Below, piece after piece: positions 9,753 through 19,119 of a stretch of 64,000 bases of DNA. Position 1 is the stretch's first letter. Every line of letters begins with the position of its first letter. Position numbers and translations under genes: made by a program. The notes under the pieces are model-generated. The model saw only the letters and a program-made list of their open reading frames with translations, was not told where the DNA came from and searched no databases. This DNA comes from Parvibaculum sp041688015 (GTDB lineage: Bacteria; Pseudomonadota; Alphaproteobacteria; Parvibaculales; Parvibaculaceae), in NCBI GenBank assembly GCA_041688015.1, contig JBDNIY010000001.1, positions 124,001-188,000 of the forward strand. The letters run 5' to 3'.

Positions 9753-10514
9753 GCCACTGAACCAATTATAGCCTTCATCTTCCCAATAGCCGCCGGGATA
9801 GTCGTTGGTGACGAAAATTTCGGTGATGTGCTTGGGGTTCTTAAAGCCAAGTTTGGTTGGCACACGGAGCTTCATTGGGTAGCCGTATTTGATCGGTAAT
9901 TGTTCACCTGCATAGTTGAGCGCCAAGATGGTCTGAGGATGGCGCGCGGTTGGCATGTCGATGCTTGAATAGTAATTGTCGGCGCATTTGAAGCCGACAT
10001 ATTTGGCGGTCTTGTCTGCCCCGACGAGATCGAGAAAGAGATGGAAGGGCACGCCGCCCCATTGGCCGATAGCGCTCCAGCCTTCAACACAGATGTGGCG
10101 CGTGATCTGGCTTTCCTGCGGCAGGGTGCGCAGTTCCTCAACCGTCCATGGTTTCTTGTCGGCAATCTTGCCCGATAGTTTCAGCTTGTAGGTCGCGCCA
10201 TCAACAACAGGGGCGCGGCTTTCGGCGTAAAACGCATTGAAGGGGAAGGGCTTGGTGATGGCGCTGGCCGGATAAATCGGCGCTCGCGTGGTGGGGCTGA
10301 AGATGGCCGCCTGCACACCGTCATTCCATTTCGACATAGCGTTGAGCACGCCTTGGACGGCTTTGCCATCGCCAAGATCACAACCCGATAGCATGGTGAG
10401 TGCGCCGAGCGACAGGCTGTGGCGAAGAAAGAGCCGCCGCTCAATTTTGCGTAATTCAGGTTTGATGTCTTCGAGCATAACGGCGGCGCGTGATTTTGTT
10501 TTGAAGAGACTCAT
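9747..10514 (-). CDS. Tat-exported molybdopterin-dependent oxidoreductase (sulfite oxidase fold)
   Basis: A 255-residue periplasmic oxidoreductase of the sulfite-oxidase/YedY-like molybdopterin family. The N-terminus has a twin-arginine signal (RRLFLRHS, residues 26-33) followed by a hydrophobic stretch and a lipobox-like LSGC. Cys142 in HICVEGWSAIGQW is the expected molybdenum ligand. The family core continues through KYGYPMKLRVPTKLGFKNPKH. The gene directly follows a cytochrome b gene with an ATGA overlap, so the pair most likely forms a membrane-linked redox module in which the haem protein exchanges electrons with the quinone pool. The physiological substrate (methionine sulfoxide or another small oxide) cannot be told from the sequence. 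Confidence 0.85.
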   Translation of the reverse strand: MSLFKTKSRAAVMLEDIKPELRKIERRLFLRHSLSLGALTMLSGCDLGDGKAVQGVLNAMSKWNDGVQAAIFSPTTRAPIYPASAITKPFPFNAFYAESRAPVVDGATYKLKLSGKIADKKPWTVEELRTLPQESQITRHICVEGWSAIGQWGGVPFHLFLDLVGADKTAKYVGFKCADNYYSSIDMPTARHPQTILALNYAGEQLPIKYGYPMKLRVPTKLGFKNPKHITEIFVTNDYPGGYWEDEGYNWFSGS

Positions 10515-11146
10515 TGCGCCGCCTCCTTTTTGGGGCGCGGCGTGCGCCCTGTAATCATGGGCAAAAAGACAGAAGGCACGATGGCGACAAGGGCCAGATG
10601 CACGATCACGAAAGCGACGATGGCCGACATGCAGATGAAATGAACGAGGCGCGCACCTTCATAGCCGCCAAAGACAGAAGCGAGCAGATGGAATTGCACC
10701 GGCTTCCAGACAGACAGGCCGCTCAAGACAACCACGATGCCGATGGCAAGCACACCGAGATAGAGCACCTTCTGGACCGCATTATATCTGCCTGAGGCAT
10801 GAGCGAGCTTGAAGGCAAGGGCGGCGCGGACATCGGCAAAGACGGCGCGCGGGCTGACGGGCAACATGCTGGCCTTGAGATGGCCCGACCAGAGCCCATA
10901 GATAAGATAGACGAGGCCGTTGATGACCAGTAACCACATGGCCGCGAAGTGCCATTGCAAAGCGCCACCCAGCCAACCGCCGATGGTGAACTCATTGGGG
11001 AAGCGGAAATTGAAAAGGGGCGAGGCGTTATAGATGCGCCAACCGCTGCCGATCATCAAGATCATGGCAAAAGCATTGACCCAATGGGTGATGCGAACGA
11101 TCAAGGGGTGGAGCGATGTGGGCGCGTCGGGCACGTTGTCGGTCAT
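10511..11146 (-). CDS. Cytochrome b/b561-type membrane subunit
   Basis: A 211-residue membrane protein with four predicted helices and conserved histidines (HPLIVRITHWVNAF near the N-terminus, LQWHFAAMWLLVINGLVYL in the second helix, VHFICMSAIVAFVIVHLAL at the end), as in b-type cytochromes of the thiosulfate reductase/Ni-Fe hydrogenase b-subunit family. It is the first gene of a two-gene operon with the molybdopterin oxidoreductase, and its stop overlaps that gene's start. It probably anchors the enzyme and passes electrons to or from quinones. Confidence 0.85.
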   Translation of the reverse strand: MTDNVPDAPTSLHPLIVRITHWVNAFAMILMIGSGWRIYNASPLFNFRFPNEFTIGGWLGGALQWHFAAMWLLVINGLVYLIYGLWSGHLKASMLPVSPRAVFADVRAALAFKLAHASGRYNAVQKVLYLGVLAIGIVVVLSGLSVWKPVQFHLLASVFGGYEGARLVHFICMSAIVAFVIVHLALVAIVPSVFLPMITGRTPRPKKEAAQ

Positions 11147-11310
11147 GCAGAAATGTCCTCTTCGAGGGGCAGTCTATCAAGGTTACGCTGCGGTGTGGCT
11201 TGGTGTTACAGGGGTGGCCTAAAAATTTGGGTAAAATGGCTGGTCGCTTGCCCTTTATCTGTTGGTATGATGCCCTCACACCCGCAGGAATAATGACGAA
11301 AGGCCAGACC

Positions 11311-12189
11311 ATGACCGAATTGACCGTTGCCGCGACGCAAATGGCCTGTAGCACGGATGTTGATGAGAACATCGAGCGGGCCGAAAAGCTGGTGACGCAG
11401 GCGGCAGAGAAAGGCGCGCAATTCGTGCTCATTCAGGAATTGTTCGAGTCGCATTATTTTTGCAAGGACGTCGCGCCCGACCTGCTGCAAATGGCTGTGC
11501 CGGTGGCCGATAATCCGGCGGTCAAGCGGATGCGCGAAGTGGCCAAGCGCTTGGGCGTTGTGCTGCCGGTGTCGATTTATGAACGCGCCAATTCTGCGCT
11601 GTTCAATTCACTGGTGATGATCGATACCGATGGTGAAGTACTGGGCGTCTATCGCAAGTCTCATATTCCCGACGGGCCGGGCTATAATGAGAAATATTAT
11701 TTCTCGCCGGGCGACACTGGCTTGCAAGTATGGGACACCAAGGTTGGGCGGATCGGCGCGGCGATCTGTTGGGACCAGTGGTTTCCCGAAGCTGCGCGGC
11801 TGCTGGCACTGAAGGGCGCGGACATCATTTGTTATCCGACCGCCATTGGCTCTGAGCCACATGATGCGACATTACATTCGCGCGATCACTGGCAACGCAC
11901 AATGCAAGGCCATGCGGCGGCCAATATGACGCCGGTGGTGGCCTCCAATCGTATTGGCCGTGAAGTGGGGCGAGCTTGCGAGATCACCTTTTATGGCTCG
12001 TCCTTCATTGCCGACAATACGGGCGGCAAGGTGGCCGAGGCCAATGAGACGGATGAAACCGTGCTGACTGCGACTTTCGATCTCGACAAGCTACGCAACG
12101 CCAAGATCGAATGGGGCGTCTTCCGCGACCGGCGCCCGGACCTTTATGGCGATCTGCTGTCGCTGGATGGCACGCATAGGCATCTCTGA
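11311..12189 (+). CDS. aguB: N-carbamoylputrescine amidase
   Basis: A nitrilase-superfamily enzyme that hydrolyses N-carbamoylputrescine to putrescine, CO2 and ammonia in the agmatine route to polyamines. Numbered from the ATG at 11311 (292 residues), the Glu-Lys-Cys triad is Glu43 (IQELFES), Lys116 (YRKSHIPDG) and Cys153 (AAICWDQWFPEAAR). The segment GYNEKYYFSPGD is typical of AguB. The start MTELTVAATQMAC fits the family; an ATG at 11293 preceded by AGGAA is an equally possible start adding six residues. No agmatine deiminase gene is adjacent in this window. Confidence 0.85.
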   Translation: MTELTVAATQMACSTDVDENIERAEKLVTQAAEKGAQFVLIQELFESHYFCKDVAPDLLQMAVPVADNPAVKRMREVAKRLGVVLPVSIYERANSALFNSLVMIDTDGEVLGVYRKSHIPDGPGYNEKYYFSPGDTGLQVWDTKVGRIGAAICWDQWFPEAARLLALKGADIICYPTAIGSEPHDATLHSRDHWQRTMQGHAAANMTPVVASNRIGREVGRACEITFYGSSFIADNTGGKVAEANETDETVLTATFDLDKLRNAKIEWGVFRDRRPDLYGDLLSLDGTHRHL

Positions 12190-12266
12190 TCTTTTGGCAT
12201 CCTTGGTCCATCGCGAAATCTGCTATCATAACGATATCAAAATTAAATTTGGGCGAGGAGACGCTG

Positions 12267-13463
12267 ATGGATTTTTCATTTACGCAAGCTGACGAAAAAT
12301 TCCGCATGGATGTGCGGCACTTTTTTGAGACGGAATATCCTCAAGACCTGATTGAGAAGATCGGCAAGGGGCACTCGCCTGCAAAGGCCGACTATCAACG
12401 CTCCGAGAGCGCGCTGGACGCGAAGGGCTGGGTGGCGGTGAACTGGCCCAAGGAGGTCGGCGGCACGGGTTGGTCCTCCAACCAGAAATATATTTTTGAT
12501 GAGGAGTTGGAACGCGCAGGCGCGCTGAACGTCGTGCCGATGGGGCTGCTTTATGTCGGGCCAGTGATCTATACGTTTGGGACCGACGCGCAGAAGGCGA
12601 AATTTTTGCCGGGCATTTTGAACAGCACGACATTTTGGGCACAAGGCTATTCAGAGCCTGAGTCCGGCTCCGATCTTGCCTCGCTGCAAGCCAGCGCCAA
12701 ACCGGACGGCGACGATTACATCGTCAACGGCACGAAGATTTGGACGAGCCTTGGCCAACATGCCGATTGGATTTTCTGTCTGTTGCGCACAGACAATTCG
12801 GGCAAGAAACAGGAAGGCATCACCTTTTTACTGATCGATATGAAGACGCCGGGCATCACCGTGCGACCAATCATCACGATTGACGGCAAGCATGCACTGA
12901 ACGCGATTGATTTTGTCGATGTGCGCGTGCCGCAGGAAAATCGCATCGGCGAAGCGGGCAAGGGCTGGACTTACGCCAACTATCTGCTCGGCCATGAACG
13001 CACCTCTTATGCGCATGTCGCGGGCAAGCGCAAACAATTGCGCAATATTCGGGAGACGGCGGGCAAGACTGGCGTTGATGGCACGACGCTGCTGGCGCAG
13101 CCGAGCTTTGCGCGCAAGCTGGCAGAACTGGAAGCGCGGCTGGATGCGCTGGAGCTGACGGTGCTGCGCACGCTCGCCTCTGTTGCCGATGGCGGCGCGC
13201 CGGGCGAGGAATCATCCATCCTCAAAGTGATTGCAACGGAATTGGCTCAGGACATTACCGAGCTTGGGGCGGAAACATTTGGCCCTTATGCGCAGCCAGC
13301 ATTTCCTGATTCCGTGGTGCCAGAAGGGTCTGATAACTTTGCCATTCCCGCTGCCGCTGCGCCTTCGGTCGCCCAATATTTTGGGGCGCGGGCACAATCG
13401 ATCTATGGCGGGTCGAATGAAATTCAGAAAAACATCATCGCCAAGCGTATATTGGGGCTGTAG
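12267..13463 (+). CDS. Acyl-CoA dehydrogenase
   Basis: A flavin-dependent acyl-CoA dehydrogenase of 398 residues. The N-terminal helical domain is followed by the beta-domain signature GYSEPESGSDLASLQ and the C-terminal helical domain ending in IYGGSNEIQKNIIAKRILGL, the usual FAD/tetramer contact. The central part LLIDMKTPGITVRPI resembles family members acting on branched or bulky acyl-CoAs such as steroid side chains or pimeloyl-CoA, but substrate is not decided. The ATG at 12267 is preceded by GGCGAGGAG. The gene appears monocistronic, between aguB and a helicase gene. Confidence 0.88.
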   Translation: MDFSFTQADEKFRMDVRHFFETEYPQDLIEKIGKGHSPAKADYQRSESALDAKGWVAVNWPKEVGGTGWSSNQKYIFDEELERAGALNVVPMGLLYVGPVIYTFGTDAQKAKFLPGILNSTTFWAQGYSEPESGSDLASLQASAKPDGDDYIVNGTKIWTSLGQHADWIFCLLRTDNSGKKQEGITFLLIDMKTPGITVRPIITIDGKHALNAIDFVDVRVPQENRIGEAGKGWTYANYLLGHERTSYAHVAGKRKQLRNIRETAGKTGVDGTTLLAQPSFARKLAELEARLDALELTVLRTLASVADGGAPGEESSILKVIATELAQDITELGAETFGPYAQPAFPDSVVPEGSDNFAIPAAAAPSVAQYFGARAQSIYGGSNEIQKNIIAKRILGL

Positions 13464-13681
13464 GGACAAAGCGGCGTGAGCCGCGCGCTCCATGCGCTTA
13501 AACGTCGCGTTCGTGTCGTTTTGGCCAATTTTAGGCCTAAATCGGACGAATTTGGCCTTGGATGCGAAGTTCTTGCGTGACTGGGAGGCGAGCGCACGCT
13601 ATTGCCCGAGGTCCCCGGCTGGCGTGCGTGTGACCCGCCCCTATGCGCGGGGTTCCTCATGGCTCAAGGCTAGGTTTATCC

Positions 13682-15946
13682 GTGGCATTTCCCCCGACCG
13701 CAACTCCGCTCGCTCGTGCTCTTGCAGAGCACGACTATTCTGAACCAACGCCGGTGCAATTGGCGGTCATGGAGCCCGAAGCGGCTGAGCGCGATCTGCT
13801 GGTGTCAGCGCGAACGGGGTCTGGCAAGACGGTGGCTTATGGGCTGGCCATGGCCTCGACGCTGCTGGGCGAAGCTGAACAGCTGGGCCGCGCGGATGCG
13901 CCACTGGCCCTTGTGGTTGCGCCAACGCGCGAACTGGCCTTGCAGGTGCATCGTGAACTGACGTGGCTTTATGAGCACGCAGGCGCGCGCGTCGTCTCCT
14001 GCGTGGGCGGCATGGACCCCAAGAGCGAAGCGCGGCAACTGAACATTGGGGCGCATATCGTGGTCGGGACGCCAGGGCGTTTGCGCGACCATCTGGAGCG
14101 CGGCCGTTTGCGCATTGGTGACTTGAAGGTCGTCGTGCTCGACGAGGCCGACGAGATGCTTGATCTGGGATTTCGCGAAGATCTTGAATTTATTTTGAAG
14201 GCAACGCCGGTCGAGCAGCGCCGGACGATGTTGTTCTCGGCAACCTTGCCCAAAGAGATTGTGGCGCTGGCCAAGACCTATCAGCGCGATGCCTTTCGCA
14301 TTCAGGCCGGCGGCAGCGAACGCGGCCATGCCGATATTGAATATCGCGCCATTGTGATCGCGCCGCGCGAAACAGAACATGCGGTGGTGAACACGCTGCG
14401 CTTTGTGGGATCACCTAGTGCCATTGTATTTTGCAACACGCGCGAAAGCGTGCGCCGTTTGCAGGCAGCGCTTTCTGAACGCGGCTTTGCCGTGGTGGCG
14501 CTGTCGGGCGAGCTGAGCCAGAGCGAGCGCAACCATGCGCTGCAGGCTTTGCGCGATGGCCGCGCGCGGGTATGCGTGGCAACCGACGTGGCAGCGCGCG
14601 GCATCGATTTGCCTAATTTGGGCCTCGTCATCCATGCAGACCTGCCGCATGACCCGGAAGTGTTGCAGCATCGATCAGGCCGCACAGGCCGGGCCGGGCG
14701 CAAGGGCGTCAGCGTTTTGCTGGTGCCGCATTCGCGCCGTCGCAAGGCGGAAATTATGATCCGCAATGCGCGCATCACGCCCAATTGGATTGCCGCACCC
14801 ACTGCGGAAGACATCCGCAGGCTCGATCAGGAACGTCTGATGGAGAGCGACATTTTCGACGCTGACAATAGCGAGGAAGACAAGACGCTGGCGAGCGCCC
14901 TGCTGGCGGTGCGTTCGCCCGAAGACATTGCCATGGCGTTGGCGCGCATTTATCGCGCGCAATTGCCCGCTCCTGAAGACGTGGCCGATGCTGGCGCGCA
15001 ACGCAATACGTATGAGCGGAGCGAGCGGCCCGAACGTGGTGAACGCGAACCTCGCAATCGCCGTGACCGCGACACGCATGAGCCCCGAGAACCCCGAGAA
15101 CCCCGAGAACCCCGAGAACCCCGAGAACAACGTGAGCCGCGCCCGCCGCGCAAGGCGAGCGGTCAGTCCTTGCCGGGTGGCAGCGTTTGGTTCCGCCTCA
15201 ATGTGGGTCGCGAAAAGAACGCAGACCCGCGCTGGTTGCTGCCGATGATCTGTCGTCAAGGCGGCGTGACAAAACGCGAGATCGGCGCGATCCGCATTTT
15301 TGAGCATGAAACGCGCGTGGAAGTGGCGGGCGTGGCGTCTGACGGTTTTCTTGAAGCCGTGCGCCAAGTGCCCAAGGGCGAAGTGCGCATTGAGCCGATG
15401 AAGCCCGGCGCGGAACTGAAAGAACCAACCGCCGGTGAGCGGATGCCCGACGACGCCAAGGTCGAAGGCGCGCGCCATGAAACGCGGCGCGAGACGCCTG
15501 CCGCTGAAGCCAAGCCGCAGGGCAAGAAGAAGTGGGAACCGCGTGATCGGCCAGCCTTTACGCCCGAACCGGACTTTCATCCTGACAAAACGCAAGGCAA
15601 GCCCAAGGGCAAGGCTAAATACGAAGGCAAGGCCAAGCCAGAAGGCAAAGCCAAATACGAAGGCAAGGCCAAATACGAAGGCAAGGCCAAATACGAAGGC
15701 AAACCCAAGCACGACAGTAAGCCCAAGTACGAAGGTAAACCGAAGGCTGGCGAACGTTCCACGGCAGGTGAGGCGCGCGCCAAGCGCCCTGATCGCGGCG
15801 ACGTGCGTAACCCGAGCGAGCGCCTGAGCTTTTCAGACCGCCCCAAGAAGCCCAGCAAGCCGACCTTCAAACCCAAAGCCAAATATGCAGGCAAACCCGC
15901 TGGCAAGGTTGGCGGCAAGCCTAACTACAGCAAGTCTAAAGCCTAG
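13682..15946 (+). CDS. DEAD-box RNA helicase with DbpA-like RNA-binding domain
   Basis: An ATP-dependent RNA helicase, 754 residues from the GTG at 13682. It shows the Q-motif region YSEPTPVQ, Walker A ARTGSGKT near residue 48, DEAD at 154-157, SAT near 186 and HRSGRTGRAGR near 330. After the two RecA domains comes a PRE-rich linker (five perfect 9-bp DNA repeats), then a DbpA/CsdA-type RNA-binding domain (SVWFRLNVGREKNADPRWLL), then a lysine-rich tail built from KYEGKA units. Such enzymes act in ribosome assembly or cold-stress RNA remodelling. The start is uncertain: an in-frame ATG at 13643 would add 13 residues, but neither site has a strong ribosome-binding signal and family alignment favours the later one. 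The stop overlaps that of the convergent hydrolase by 4 bases. Confidence 0.9.
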   Translation: MAFPPTATPLARALAEHDYSEPTPVQLAVMEPEAAERDLLVSARTGSGKTVAYGLAMASTLLGEAEQLGRADAPLALVVAPTRELALQVHRELTWLYEHAGARVVSCVGGMDPKSEARQLNIGAHIVVGTPGRLRDHLERGRLRIGDLKVVVLDEADEMLDLGFREDLEFILKATPVEQRRTMLFSATLPKEIVALAKTYQRDAFRIQAGGSERGHADIEYRAIVIAPRETEHAVVNTLRFVGSPSAIVFCNTRESVRRLQAALSERGFAVVALSGELSQSERNHALQALRDGRARVCVATDVAARGIDLPNLGLVIHADLPHDPEVLQHRSGRTGRAGRKGVSVLLVPHSRRRKAEIMIRNARITPNWIAAPTAEDIRRLDQERLMESDIFDADNSEEDKTLASALLAVRSPEDIAMALARIYRAQLPAPEDVADAGAQRNTYERSERPERGEREPRNRRDRDTHEPREPREPREPREPREQREPRPPRKASGQSLPGGSVWFRLNVGREKNADPRWLLPMICRQGGVTKREIGAIRIFEHETRVEVAGVASDGFLEAVRQVPKGEVRIEPMKPGAELKEPTAGERMPDDAKVEGARHETRRETPAAEAKPQGKKKWEPRDRPAFTPEPDFHPDKTQGKPKGKAKYEGKAKPEGKAKYEGKAKYEGKAKYEGKPKHDSKPKYEGKPKAGERSTAGEARAKRPDRGDVRNPSERLSFSDRPKKPSKPTFKPKAKYAGKPAGKVGGKPNYSKSKA
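15083..15127 (+). repeat. Five perfect tandem copies of a 9-bp coding repeat
   Basis: The unit CCCCGAGAA is repeated five times without change, encoding a run of Pro-Arg-Glu in the helicase linker. Perfect short coding repeats of this type slip easily during replication, changing linker length by three residues at a time without a frameshift. Confidence 0.9.
15608..15740 (+). repeat. Tandem 18-bp coding repeats in helicase tail
   Basis: Units close to AAATACGAAGGCAAGGCC recur here, encoding KYEGKA/KYEGKP hexapeptides. The first copies are near-perfect and the last ones are diverged. The repeats make a basic, probably disordered, RNA-contacting tail. Confidence 0.85.
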
Positions 15947-16740
15947 CGCTCGAAGCCTTCGATGAAATCGATGATGCGGTCGAGCGTGGCGCTGTCTTGG
16001 GCAACAAGGCGGTGGCCCAGCTCGTCCGTCAGCATGATTTTAGCACCCGGCCAGCAGCGTTTTAGATCTTGCGAGTTGGAGGCGGGGCAATCCTCATCAT
16101 CTAGCGAATGGACAAACAGTGCCTTGGCCGTCATGGCCTGCGCCCCTGCCTCCATGTCATAGGTGGGGGCCCGCGTCTTTTCACCAGCCTCATAGATCGC
16201 CTTGGCGCGGTCCACGACGTCTTGCGGGACGCCCTTCTGCAAGGCGCGCTCCCAGCGTTGCGACATGCGCGGGATGGGCGTGGCAATCAGCGCGATGCGT
16301 TCAACGGCCAGCCCATTGCTCATCGCCTGCATGCTGAGAGGGCAACCGAAAGAATGGGCAACGATGCTGTCGATGGGGCCTTGGGCCGCTGCGACGGCGG
16401 CGACCGCAACGGAGGCTGCCTCGGGCGACACCAGCTCGGCGCGCGAAAACCCATGCCCCGGCAAGTCCATCGCCACGACGGCACGGCCAAGCGCGGCGCA
16501 TTTGTCGGCCATGGCCCCCCAGAGGCAATTGTCGTCCTCCCAGCCATGCACCAATAAGGTGGCGGGCCCTTTGCCCAGACGCCAGCTCATCACCGGGCCG
16601 GACGGCGTCTCGACTTCGAGGTCGTCTGCGTCGCGAAACGCCTCGGCGATGCGTGGGCGCACACGGCGCTTGGGCGTTGACATAACGGCGAGAAGCTCAT
16701 GGGCCACAGCGTCGAGATCGTCTGAATTTGTATCGCTCAT
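15943..16740 (-). CDS. Alpha/beta hydrolase
   Basis: A 265-residue alpha/beta hydrolase. The oxyanion region is LLVHGWEDD (residues 62-70), the nucleophile elbow is AHSFG with Ser130, the acid is probably the Asp in LFVHSLDDEDCP, and the late GHR (ELGHRLVAQD) supplies the His. The elbow has His before Ser and Phe after it, as in many small esterases of the RsbQ/YdeN sort. Substrate is unknown. The gene is followed on the same strand by nothing (convergent helicase) and preceded by the terB-like gene, separated by a terminator hairpin. Confidence 0.82.
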   Translation of the reverse strand: MSDTNSDDLDAVAHELLAVMSTPKRRVRPRIAEAFRDADDLEVETPSGPVMSWRLGKGPATLLVHGWEDDNCLWGAMADKCAALGRAVVAMDLPGHGFSRAELVSPEAASVAVAAVAAAQGPIDSIVAHSFGCPLSMQAMSNGLAVERIALIATPIPRMSQRWERALQKGVPQDVVDRAKAIYEAGEKTRAPTYDMEAGAQAMTAKALFVHSLDDEDCPASNSQDLKRCWPGAKIMLTDELGHRLVAQDSATLDRIIDFIEGFER

Positions 16741-16887
16741 AGTGAGATTTGGCCTTTTGTTTTATCCTTGGAAGTCAGCATAACCAAATTCGCCGGGCGG
16801 GAGTCAGCCAAAATTTCGAATGCCGTGATGGCACAGGCAGGGGAGGGACCTCCCCTCAGGTTTGATCCAATGGCTGAATTCATCAGC

Positions 16888-16920
16888 AAAAAAGCCGCGC
16901 CCGGTTAGAGCGCGGCCTTT
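16888..16920 (-). terminator. Rho-independent terminator of the terB-like gene
   Basis: GCCGCGC (16894-16900) and GCGCGGC (16910-16916) form a perfect 7-bp stem. Read on the minus strand it is followed by a run of T (the AAAAAA at 16888-16893). It lies 20 bases past the stop of the TerB-like gene. The T run on the other side (CCTTTT) makes it partly bidirectional. Confidence 0.8.
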
Positions 16921-16938
16921 TCATGTCGTCATTTCAGG

Positions 16939-17388
16939 TTAGCGTTTGGCTTGTGCCGCTTGGTGGGCGGCGTCGGAATCAGCTTTTGTCAGGCCGATCT
17001 CCTTAGCGAGACGTGCAATCATCGCATCTTCCATGTGGTTAAGATGGCCATCAGCCAGAGCGATCTGCCAGATCATGTTCAGCACTTCTTTGCGCTCATC
17101 GTCGCTGAAGCTTTCGGCCACTGTGCGCGTAAAGATGGATTCGCTATAGGGCAGCTTTTGGCGTTGCTCGGCCATCTCGACCAACGTTTTTGCATCGTCC
17201 GGCGTCAGGTTGAAATTCTCACCCACGACCCGCACGATGGCGGCGCGTTCGTCATCGGCAAAGTCGTTGTCACGGCGCGCTGCCTCGACCAGCAGGGCGG
17301 CAGCGGCCAGCCGCTTGACCTCTGGCGGCACCGGCGCAGAATCTCCCGATGTCACTTTTTTCAGTTTGTTGATAATCTTTTCTAGCAT
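16939..17388 (-). CDS. TerB family (tellurite-resistance-like) protein
   Basis: A 149-residue soluble helical protein of the TerB/DjlA-like superfamily. Paired acidic metal-site motifs are visible: RRDNDFADDERAAI near residues 38-51 and ALADGHLNHMEDAMI near 109-123. The domain is widespread outside tellurite operons, and here no other ter gene is nearby, so a role in tellurite resistance is not supported. It ends at the terminator described at 16888-16920. Confidence 0.8.
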   Translation of the reverse strand: MLEKIINKLKKVTSGDSAPVPPEVKRLAAAALLVEAARRDNDFADDERAAIVRVVGENFNLTPDDAKTLVEMAEQRQKLPYSESIFTRTVAESFSDDERKEVLNMIWQIALADGHLNHMEDAMIARLAKEIGLTKADSDAAHQAAQAKR

Positions 17389-17615
17389 CCAGTTCGCTCC
17401 ACTTCAGAGCCGCCCTCCCACGAGCGCCCCCATTTCCCCAAGTCGGGGGAGTTTAGTGCGCCAAGGGGAGCCTGTCTTGTCTGCAAGGACCCTATGGGCA
17501 ATTAAATTTGCGCCGTGCCCAGCAGCTCTATAGGGGGACGGCGCGCAAACAGCGTCTCCAGCATCACTAGGATGGCGGGCACGAGGGCGGGTATCAGAGC
17601 AGGGCAGGAAGGCCC

Positions 17616-18605
17616 TTAGCTTGCCCATCTCTCCGTATCGACCGCTGCCTGCATGGCGTCGTTGTAGCGGCTGCCAGTGACGGTGCGCTCATTGACGAGA
17701 TCGTCGATTTTGGCGATCAATGCTGGTGTCAGGCTGACGGAAGCGCCGCCTGCGTCCTCGGCCATGTGATCGGGGTTCGAGGTGCCTGGGATCGGGACGA
17801 TGAACGGGGCCTTGTGTAGCAACCATGACAGGCAAAGCTGAGCCGGTGTGCATTCTCCCTCACGCGCCAGAGCAGTGAAGGCGTCGAGCAGCTTCAGGTT
17901 GGCGACAAGAGCATCGCCGTGAAAACGCGGCATGACGGCGCGCATGTCACCTTTGCCAAATTTGTCAGGATCACGGGCACCACCTGCAAGAAAGCCGCGC
18001 GCCACAGGGCTGAAGGCGACGAAGGCCACACCCAACTCGCGGCAAGCCTCAAGCACGGCGATTTCGGGATTGCGCGTCCAGGGCGAATATTCGGTTTGCA
18101 AGGCGGCAATCGGATGCGTCGCATGTGCTTTGCGCAGATTGACCGCGCCAACCTCTGACAGGCCGATGGAGCGGATCTTGCCAGCCTTGACGAGATCAGC
18201 GAGCGCACCGACGCTTTCTTCAATCGGAATGCGCTTGTCCCAACGATGCAAATAATAGAGATCGATCACATCGACACCGAGACGCGCGAGGCTCTCGTCG
18301 CAGGTCTTCTTAAGCCGTTCCGGCGAACCATTGAGGTCGCGCTCCTCGCCATCGTTCATGCCGCATTTGGACGCGAGCACGATCTTGTCGCGATGCGGCT
18401 TGAGGACGCGGCCGACAAGGCGTTCATTGTGGCCAAGGCCATAGACGGCGGCGGTGTCAAAGAAGGTATAACCGGCATCCAGCGCGCCCAATAGCACGCG
18501 CTCGGCGCGATCTTCGGACGGCGCCGGACCATAGGAGCGCGACAGGCTCATGCAGCCAAGGCCAATTGCAGAAACGTCAGACGCGCCGATGCGGCGTTTA
18601 TCCAT
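17616..18605 (-). CDS. Aldo/keto reductase
   Basis: A 329-residue NADPH-dependent oxidoreductase with the (beta/alpha)8 fold. Visible signatures are FDTAAVYGLGHNERLVG (Asp and catalytic Tyr), the Lys in KIVLASKCG, the His in LYYLHRWD, and the NADP-binding IPGTSNPDHMAED near the end. It is closest in style to the YajO/Tas and IolS-like reductases acting on small carbonyls. I place the start at the ATG at 18605 (MDKRRIGASDVSAIGLGCM); the upstream GTG at 18617 is less likely. Monocistronic by spacing. Confidence 0.88.
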   Translation of the reverse strand: MDKRRIGASDVSAIGLGCMSLSRSYGPAPSEDRAERVLLGALDAGYTFFDTAAVYGLGHNERLVGRVLKPHRDKIVLASKCGMNDGEERDLNGSPERLKKTCDESLARLGVDVIDLYYLHRWDKRIPIEESVGALADLVKAGKIRSIGLSEVGAVNLRKAHATHPIAALQTEYSPWTRNPEIAVLEACRELGVAFVAFSPVARGFLAGGARDPDKFGKGDMRAVMPRFHGDALVANLKLLDAFTALAREGECTPAQLCLSWLLHKAPFIVPIPGTSNPDHMAEDAGGASVSLTPALIAKIDDLVNERTVTGSRYNDAMQAAVDTERWAS

Positions 18606-18742
18606 CGAGAATCTCACTTTAAAAAATTTGTGGGCAGGAGCGGGCAGTCTTGCACGGTTGAGCCTAAAGGCATCTTCAATTGTAGCGTATTTTCAAACTC
18701 TGAAAATTTAGAACCAAACAGCCGTAAAATCAACGCACTCCT

Positions 18743-19015
18743 TCAAACCTGAAGGGTTTGCTTGGTGGAGTCGTCTCCCATGGCGAGATATTGCAGTTCA
18801 CGGATCAAATGAATGGTTGGCTTCATTGCAAAAAAGATTGACCCGATGAGAAAGCACCAGCTTGCCTTGGACGTGTCTTCAGGAAAGAAAAAATAGATAG
18901 AGCCGATAACGAACATGAGCGCCGCCGAAAAATCTACGATTGTGTGGAGGATTTCATAACGCGCCCAGACTTGCTGGTGACGCGGAGATTTTGCGGCATT
19001 AAAGGGGTTAAACAT
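18743..19015 (-). CDS. YrhK-like membrane protein
   Basis: A protein of about 90 residues whose core (RHQQVWARYEILHTIVDFSA, then two hydrophobic helices ending in HLIRELQYL) fits the YrhK domain family, of unknown function. Two transmembrane helices are seen. Starts at 19021 and 19015 are both possible (MTMFNPF); the longer reading to 19099 lacks support. The gene lies between the aldo/keto reductase and the DUF3089 gene on the same strand. Confidence 0.7.
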   Translation of the reverse strand: MFNPFNAAKSPRHQQVWARYEILHTIVDFSAALMFVIGSIYFFFPEDTSKASWCFLIGSIFFAMKPTIHLIRELQYLAMGDDSTKQTLQV

Positions 19016-19119
19016 GGTCATCGGATTTAGGTCCTCGACGGTTAGGGTAGGGAGGGTGTAGCGACATCTGTGAACGCTGAGGACGCTTACAAGCCGCACA
19101 CGGTAGGTTTCAATTTAGC

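Noticed and set aside
14675..15712. A 345-codon minus-strand frame opposite the helicase C-terminus
   Set aside because: It mirrors the repetitive Lys-rich tail (Leu/Ala/Phe repeats) and has no independent signal.
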